Shown: positions 52,128 through 59,009 of the stretch, piece by piece
Position numbering within the stretch: position 1 is the stretch's first letter
How the letters are laid out: each line of letters opens with the position of its first letter
Position numbers and translations under genes: made by a program
Assembly: GCA_023249675.1 (NCBI GenBank)
Contig: JAHFCE010000018.1
Span: 1-59,009, forward strand
Source of the DNA: Elusimicrobiota bacterium
Lineage (GTDB): Bacteria; Elusimicrobiota; Elusimicrobia; UBA1565; UBA9628
DNA length: 59,009 bases
Direction: 5' to 3'
The notes under the pieces: generated by a model
Told to the model about the DNA's origin: nothing
The model's database searches: none
The model's input: only the letters and a program-made list of their open reading frames with translations

Positions 52128-53716
52128 TGTCCACTCGAGTTCCTCGGCGTTGCGACTTCCTTGTCCTTGGCTCCGGCATCGCCGGACTCCTCGCCGCGCG
52201 CAAGCTGGCGCGCCTGGGACAGGTCGTCCTGGTGACCAAGAAGGAGGCGGCGGAATCGAACACGAACTACGCCCAGGGCGGCATCGCGGCGGTCATGAGC
52301 GAGATCGATACCTTCGAGTCCCACGTGCGCGACACGTTGGTCGCGGGTGCTGGTCTCTGCGACGAGGACGTCGTGCGCCTGACCGTCGCCGAGGCGCCCG
52401 GGCGCGTGCGCGAACTCCAAGACATCGGCGTGCGCTTCTCGGAGCGCGAGTCCGTCATCGACCTCGGCCTCGAGGCGGGCCACAGCCACCGCCGCATCCT
52501 GCACGCGGGCGACATCACCGGCCGGGAGATCGAGCGCGCGCTGGTGGCCTCGGTGCGCCGCGACAAGAACGTGGCCTTGTTCGAGAATGCTTTGGCGGTG
52601 GACCTGCTGCTCGACTCGAGCGGGGCCTGCCGCGGGGCCTACGTGATGGACCGGGCCAGCGGCAAGATCGAGCCGATCACGGCCGAGGCGACCGTGCTCG
52701 CGACCGGAGGTGCGGGCAAGGTCTACCTCTACACGACCAATCCCGACATCGCCACCGGCGACGGGATGGCCATGGCCTGGCGCGCGGGTGCGACCATGGC
52801 GAACATGGAGTTCGTGCAGTTTCACCCGACCTGTCTTTATCACCCCCAGGCCAAAAACTTCTTGTTATCGGAGGCCCTCCGGGGCGAGGGAGGACGGCTG
52901 CTTCTCAAAGACGGAACGAGATTTATGTCCCGCTACGATCGCCGAAAAGAATTGGCGCCAAGAGACATCGTCGCGCGCGCCATCGACGCCGAGCTCAAAC
53001 GCACCGGAGATGAGTGCGTGTATCTCGACATGACGCACCGCCCGCGCGCCTTCTTAAAATCGAGATTCCCCAACATCTACGCCAAAGTCAAATCCTTCGG
53101 GATCGATATGGCCGAATCTCCCATTCCCGCCGTGCCCGCCGCCCATTTCTTCTGCGGCGGCGTGCACACCGATACCGTGGGGCGGACCTCGGTGCCGCGC
53201 CTGTACGCCGTGGGCGAAACGGCGCACACCGGCCTTCACGGCGCCAATCGCCTGGCGTCGAACTCTTTGCTCGAGGGCTGCGTCTTCGCGCACCGTCTGT
53301 GCGAGCATCTCGCGTCGTCCGTTCGTCTGGGCCGCACGATGCCTTTTTCGGCTCAGCCCTGGAATCCGGGGCGCGCCGTGACCTCGGATGAAGCCGTCGT
53401 CATTTCCCAGAACTGGGATGAGATCCGGCAGCTGATGTGGAACTACGTCGGCATCGTGCGCACGAACAAGCGCCTGGACCGCGCCGAGTCCCGCCTGAAA
53501 CTGCTCCGGCGCGAGATCGCCGGCTACTACTGGGACTTTCTCCCCACGCCCGATGTCGTGGAGCTGCGCAACATCGCCGATGTCGCGGCGATGGTCATCG
53601 AGTCGGCCATGCGGCGCAAGGAATCGCGCGGCCTCCATTACACGCTTGACTTTCCCAAGCCGAAGGCGTCCTGGCGCCGGGACACGTTCATCAAGCGCAA
53701 GCCGGGCCGGCGCTGA
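52127..53716 (+). CDS. nadB: L-aspartate oxidase NadB
   Basis: FAD enzyme oxidising aspartate to iminoaspartate, first step of de novo NAD synthesis. The 529 residues have the FAD-binding FLVLGSGIAGLLAARKLA, SNTNYAQGGIAAVMS, EAGHSHRRILHAGDITGREIE, the catalytic-region QFHPTCLY, LLSEALRGEGGRLL, and GLHGANRLASNSLLEG. No nadA or nadC gene is present. The ATG at 52127 has no clear Shine-Dalgarno; a TAGAAT at 52096-52101 may be its -10 box, giving a leader of about 19 bases. Overlaps the HNH gene's 3' end by 26 bases (convergent). Confidence 0.96.
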   Translation: MSTRVPRRCDFLVLGSGIAGLLAARKLARLGQVVLVTKKEAAESNTNYAQGGIAAVMSEIDTFESHVRDTLVAGAGLCDEDVVRLTVAEAPGRVRELQDIGVRFSERESVIDLGLEAGHSHRRILHAGDITGREIERALVASVRRDKNVALFENALAVDLLLDSSGACRGAYVMDRASGKIEPITAEATVLATGGAGKVYLYTTNPDIATGDGMAMAWRAGATMANMEFVQFHPTCLYHPQAKNFLLSEALRGEGGRLLLKDGTRFMSRYDRRKELAPRDIVARAIDAELKRTGDECVYLDMTHRPRAFLKSRFPNIYAKVKSFGIDMAESPIPAVPAAHFFCGGVHTDTVGRTSVPRLYAVGETAHTGLHGANRLASNSLLEGCVFAHRLCEHLASSVRLGRTMPFSAQPWNPGRAVTSDEAVVISQNWDEIRQLMWNYVGIVRTNKRLDRAESRLKLLRREIAGYYWDFLPTPDVVELRNIADVAAMVIESAMRRKESRGLHYTLDFPKPKASWRRDTFIKRKPGRR

Positions 53717-54800
53717 ATCCGGCCTCCATTGAGGCGGCCTGGTTGTGCTGGCGGCACAGCAGGCGGATGTTTCGGGCGTCATCCGATCGTCCTCCCTTCG
53801 CGAACGGCCGGAGATGATCGTATTCGATCCAATCTTTCGAGCCGCACACCGTCCCATCCAGGTCCCGCCACGCACAGCGCCCGTCGTCGCGCGCCCAGAC
53901 CGCGCTCTTGACCTTGGCCGGGATGTAGCGGCCGCAGGCCCACGCGCGCAGAAAGCGCGTCGGGAGGCGATCGTGATCATCGGGTGCGGGCCTTTCCGCG
54001 ACGCGTTCGGCCTTCGCCGCCTTCAGCTCCAAGCGTCTTTGCGGGTCCTTGCGATCGAGATAAGACTCCAATGCTTCGCGAATTAAGTCTTCAAGGCGTC
54101 CTTCTGGATATTTGTGCCGAAGAATTTGCCGCACTCGTTCGATCAGGTGGGCGACGATGGAAGCTGCGTCAAAGCCGACGCGCACGCGGTCGGCCGACAC
54201 GGGCGACAATTGCTGCCAGGCCCCCTCAAAACGCGGCGCCGATACGGCGAGGCGATCAGGGTCGGATGGTCCCGTCGTTGCCGCGATCGTTCCCTCCACT
54301 TCCAACGCGAGTGGTGGCGCGGCTGAGACGATGAGCGGGTGAAAGGGGAAATTCCTGACCGCGTCTGGCTGAGGCGCTTGAGGGTATCGGGCCGCGACCA
54401 GAGCCTCAAGTTCTCTGCGGGACTTGCCCGCCGCGGTCGTGAGCCATTCGCTCACGTTCGTCTTTTCCAGCCACGGAGACAGTACGACCAAAGAAGAGGC
54501 CGTGACCCGCTTCTGCGTCAGTGCTGTCAGAGCTTCCGGATAAGCGCGGATGACGCGTGCGACGCGGATACGCCGGTAGGCTTCGCCTTCTTCAAATCCT
54601 AAGACCAAGGTGCAGTATTCGTAGAGCGATCGATAGCCTTCCTCGAGACACAGGCGTCGAGCATCGAATTCCGCGAGGTGTTCGAGAAGACGCGCCTCGT
54701 TGAGTCGGGAACGATCAGCCAGGAATTTCATCTCGCGAACGAGCTCCGCGTCGTTCAGCCTCTCGCAATCGGCCATCAAGCCACCTTCTTTAGCGTTCAT
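53691..54800 (-). CDS. HNH endonuclease-domain protein (DUF222-like)
   Basis: A 369-residue protein. The helical N-terminal region (RLNEARLLEHLAEFDARRLC, then GYRSLYEYCTLVLGFEEGEA) resembles the DUF222-type region of multi-copy HNH proteins. The C-terminal domain has CAWRDLDGTVCGSKDWIEYD, then HLRPFAKGG and NIRLLCRQHNQ, the HNH His-Asn-His pattern with a Cys pair. The target is unknown. The ATG at 54800 has GGAGGGA at good spacing; more upstream starts in frame are rejected. The long leader carries a CTGT-N8-ACAG palindrome. Confidence 0.88.
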   Translation of the reverse strand: MNAKEGGLMADCERLNDAELVREMKFLADRSRLNEARLLEHLAEFDARRLCLEEGYRSLYEYCTLVLGFEEGEAYRRIRVARVIRAYPEALTALTQKRVTASSLVVLSPWLEKTNVSEWLTTAAGKSRRELEALVAARYPQAPQPDAVRNFPFHPLIVSAAPPLALEVEGTIAATTGPSDPDRLAVSAPRFEGAWQQLSPVSADRVRVGFDAASIVAHLIERVRQILRHKYPEGRLEDLIREALESYLDRKDPQRRLELKAAKAERVAERPAPDDHDRLPTRFLRAWACGRYIPAKVKSAVWARDDGRCAWRDLDGTVCGSKDWIEYDHLRPFAKGGRSDDARNIRLLCRQHNQAASMEAGFSAGPACA

Positions 54801-54820
54801 GTCTCCCTCCGGGTCGTGAC

Positions 54821-54840
54821 AACTGTTTCGGGAAACAGTT
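54821..54840. promoter_or_regulatory. perfect palindrome with LexA-box-like pattern (CTGT-N8-ACAG)
   Basis: AACTGTTTCGGGAAACAGTT: perfect 9-base arms around two G. It contains CTGT-N8-ACAG, the E. coli-type SOS box pattern. It lies between the HNH start and the HNH promoter and about 54 bases upstream of the uvrA -35. In the HNH mRNA it would fold as a hairpin just before the Shine-Dalgarno. Operator or RNA structure are both possible. Confidence 0.5.
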
Positions 54841-54881
54841 GGAGCCTCATGTATCAGACGATTGAGCCCCCCAAAAAGTTG

Positions 54882-54910
54882 CATATAGTACACTTGTTCG
54901 ATTAAGTCAA
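54882..54910 (-). promoter_or_regulatory. sigma70-type promoter TTGACT-N17-TATATG of the HNH gene
   Basis: On the minus strand, TTGACT (54905-54910), a 17-base spacer and TATATG (54882-54887). The predicted start near 54875 gives a leader of about 75 bases containing the palindrome. It overlaps the divergent uvrA promoter. Confidence 0.65.
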
Positions 54911-54921
54911 AATGCTATACT
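54894..54921 (+). promoter_or_regulatory. sigma70-type promoter TTGTTC-N16-TATACT of uvrA
   Basis: TTGTTC (54894-54899), a 16-base spacer and TATACT (54916-54921), ending six bases before the ATG at 54928. No Shine-Dalgarno; predicted leaderless. It overlaps the HNH promoter on the other strand, so the two may exclude each other. Confidence 0.65.
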
Positions 54922-54927
54922 GCCGCT

Positions 54928-57758
<2,831 letters not shown>

Positions 57759-57762
<4 letters not shown>

Positions 57763-58232
57763 GGCGCGGCTGGAGGCGGCTTCAGCGCTTGGATGGTGAC
57801 GGTTCCCTTCAGGGTAGGGCCGGCGTCAATGACGGCGCCGCTGAGAAGGTCGCTGGTGAAGAAGGGTCCCAGTTCGGCGGTCCACACTCGCAGATCTTTC
57901 GGGCGCAGGAGCGCCGGATAGAGGCGTGCGGTCGATACGCGAGAGCCCATCTGAGTGGTCAGGGAGAATCCTTGCCCGTCGGCTGTATCATAATGACGCT
58001 GCACTTCCATCGGGTGGAGCCTCTCGCGCCCGGAGAGGGAGCAATGGTCGAAGGCGAAAGTCCATTTCTTCGCGGCGCCTGTCCCATTCGGGGTGAGGAT
58101 GACGACGAAGATCGCGTGATCGAGAGCGGGATTTTCTTGGCACAGCGCATACTTCGCGGCGGCGTCCGCCGCCCGGGCGCTGCTGGCGGCGCAGACGAGA
58201 GCAACGGTCAGGATGAGCGAGGGCGTATGCAT
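57759..58232 (-). CDS. exported hypothetical protein
   Basis: A 157-residue protein with a signal peptide (SLILTVALVCAASSARA). The mature chain has two Cys (LCQENPALDH, FDHCSLSGRERLH), possibly disulphide-linked, and a hydrophilic beta-like pattern with a Pro-rich end. No family recognised. I take the ATG at 58232 as it begins the signal peptide; an in-frame upstream extension looks like non-coding sequence. Convergent with uvrA with a four-base overlap. Confidence 0.7.
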
Positions 58233-58493
58233 TCGAGTATGGTATCGCGTGCCTCCGCAACGCGCCTGGGCCAAAGGACCCATAGATGCGTAGAGGTCTC
58301 AGAGAGAAGCCCTTGAAAAAGGTGGACTTCAGTTCAGTACGTTGGCGACGCATGGTATCCAGGCGTTGCACGGCACTCCATGATTTTACAGAAATTTAAC
58401 CCACACCTTACCCAATTTCATCCAGCTCGTAATCACTTTCTTCCTCCGAGGGTCTATACTTCGTTGGGTTGGGCAAGACTTGCGGGGGAGACA
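58233..58493. other. intergenic region, less GC-rich, between divergent genes
   Basis: 261 bases with no convincing gene, repeat or terminator. Base composition drops compared with the rest of the window, especially from 58320. A TATACT at 58455-58460 is the likely -10 for the gene at 58494, without a clear -35. Confidence 0.5.
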
Positions 58494-59009
58494 ATGGTTA
58501 CACACGAAGGCGCAAGAATACTCGGCATCCTGCTGCTGATGTTGACCTTCTCGATGGCACCGGTGGAGGGCTTGGTCCCCTCTGCCGAGGCCTCTCGGTT
58601 AAGTAAGGCGGTCAGGCATGCCGCGAAGCAGATCAAAAAGCCGTTCGTGAAGGCGCGGGATGAAATTGCCTCGGAGGCCTGTGATGTGGGTTTTAATATT
58701 GCCCGAGATGGGATCCAGGGAAGCGGGACAGCTATGCCTCTGAGCAAGAGACAGAGAGCACATCTGAACCGGGGGTTCGCAGACCTCATTGGCCGTGTGA
58801 CCTTTCGGTACGGTGCCAAAATGCAGCGGGTCCGTATCACTGTCCAGGGGAAAATACTTTATGAGACTATCCCCGCTGACGGCCAAACCTTTGGGCATAC
58901 GGTGTATGTGAAGGGGCAGTACGCCCCTGATGATGCCACACAACTCAGGCTGCTGACCCACGAGCTGACCCATGTCCGGCAAGTCGAACGCGGGGATTTC
59001 GGCTCAAAG
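58494..59009 (+). CDS. DUF4157-type metallopeptidase-like exported protein (partial, cut by window end)
   Basis: The frame is open from an ATG at 58494 to the window edge (172 codons). An N-terminal hydrophobic segment (ARILGILLLMLTFSMAPVEG) looks like a signal peptide. About residues 93-168 carry a DUF4157-like domain: AMPLSKRQRAHLNRGF at the start and the zincin motif LTHELTHVRQ (HExxH-x-x-Q) near residue 157-164. DUF4157 domains occur in secreted or contractile-injection-system effectors and in some toxins, usually followed by variable domains that here lie outside the window. Shine-Dalgarno GGGGGAG is present, and codon use is less GC-biased than the neighbours. Confidence 0.8.
   Translation, partial: MVTHEGARILGILLLMLTFSMAPVEGLVPSAEASRLSKAVRHAAKQIKKPFVKARDEIASEACDVGFNIARDGIQGSGTAMPLSKRQRAHLNRGFADLIGRVTFRYGAKMQRVRITVQGKILYETIPADGQTFGHTVYVKGQYAPDDATQLRLLTHELTHVRQVERGDFGSK

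Overview
The window is 59 kb of GC-rich, densely packed bacterial chromosome. It comes from a Gram-negative (LPS-making) organism: it carries Kdo synthesis and transfer (kdsA, kdsB, waaA), lpxK, a heptose-7-phosphate kinase, lptCAB and an outer-membrane PorV-type barrel. The mix of a PorV/PorQ homologue with a C-terminal sorting-type domain, SpoIID, a K+-independent-type H+-pyrophosphatase and membrane proteins with signal-peptide plus Ala/Pro/Ser-rich N-terminal extensions suggests a high-GC member of the Elusimicrobiota. That placement is inference from gene content and was not tested. No insertion sequence, prophage, CRISPR array or rRNA is visible. One tRNA gene, tRNA-Arg(TCG), is present.

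Layout. (1) 1-2283: small membrane/zinc-ribbon genes and uppP. (2) 2294-7305: an Xaa-Pro peptidase (-), a short intergenic region with a candidate small RNA, a double-MscS channel and typA. (3) 7302-15990, all on the minus strand: a fused four-domain ABC exporter, tRNA-Arg, a secreted M36 metalloprotease and its PorV-like partner. (4) 16133-22319: yebC-ruvC-ruvA-ruvB-spoIID-queA-tgt, nearly every junction overlapping by 1-4 bases. (5) 22369-25132: H+-pyrophosphatase and a 2-Cys peroxiredoxin, closed by a strong terminator. (6) 25256-45462: yajC-secD-secF running into a very long envelope cluster (acyltransferase, waaA, two heptosyltransferase-like proteins, three other glycosyltransferases, a polysaccharide deacetylase, lpxK, rfaE1, kdsB, pyrG, kdsA, lptC, lptA, lptB). 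(7) 45459-53716: a small DUF5678-like protein, a TPR protein, feoAB, serC, a ceramidase-like hydrolase, a gamma-carbonic-anhydrase-like protein and nadB. (8) 53691-59009: an HNH nuclease gene divergent from uvrA, a secreted hypothetical protein and the start of a DUF4157 metalloprotease-like gene cut by the window edge.

The envelope cluster is coherent. kdsA makes Kdo-8-phosphate, pyrG supplies CTP, kdsB makes CMP-Kdo, waaA transfers Kdo onto lipid A finished by lpxK, the glycosyltransferases extend the core, and lptBCA exports the product. yajC/secDF and uppP serve envelope export and lipid-carrier recycling.

The most striking system-level signal is in the promoters. At eight genes (pepP, mscS-like, tgt, the GT9 fusion, the TPR gene, feoA, the gamma-CA gene and uvrA) a TATAAT-like -10 box ends only 5-8 bases before the start codon, and none of them has a Shine-Dalgarno sequence. 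This predicts leaderless mRNAs. Other highlights are the candidate small RNA at about 3612-3698, a LexA-box-like palindrome (CTGT-N8-ACAG) between the HNH gene and uvrA, the duplicated MscS domain, and the signal-peptide/low-complexity extension shared by the MscS and ABC proteins.
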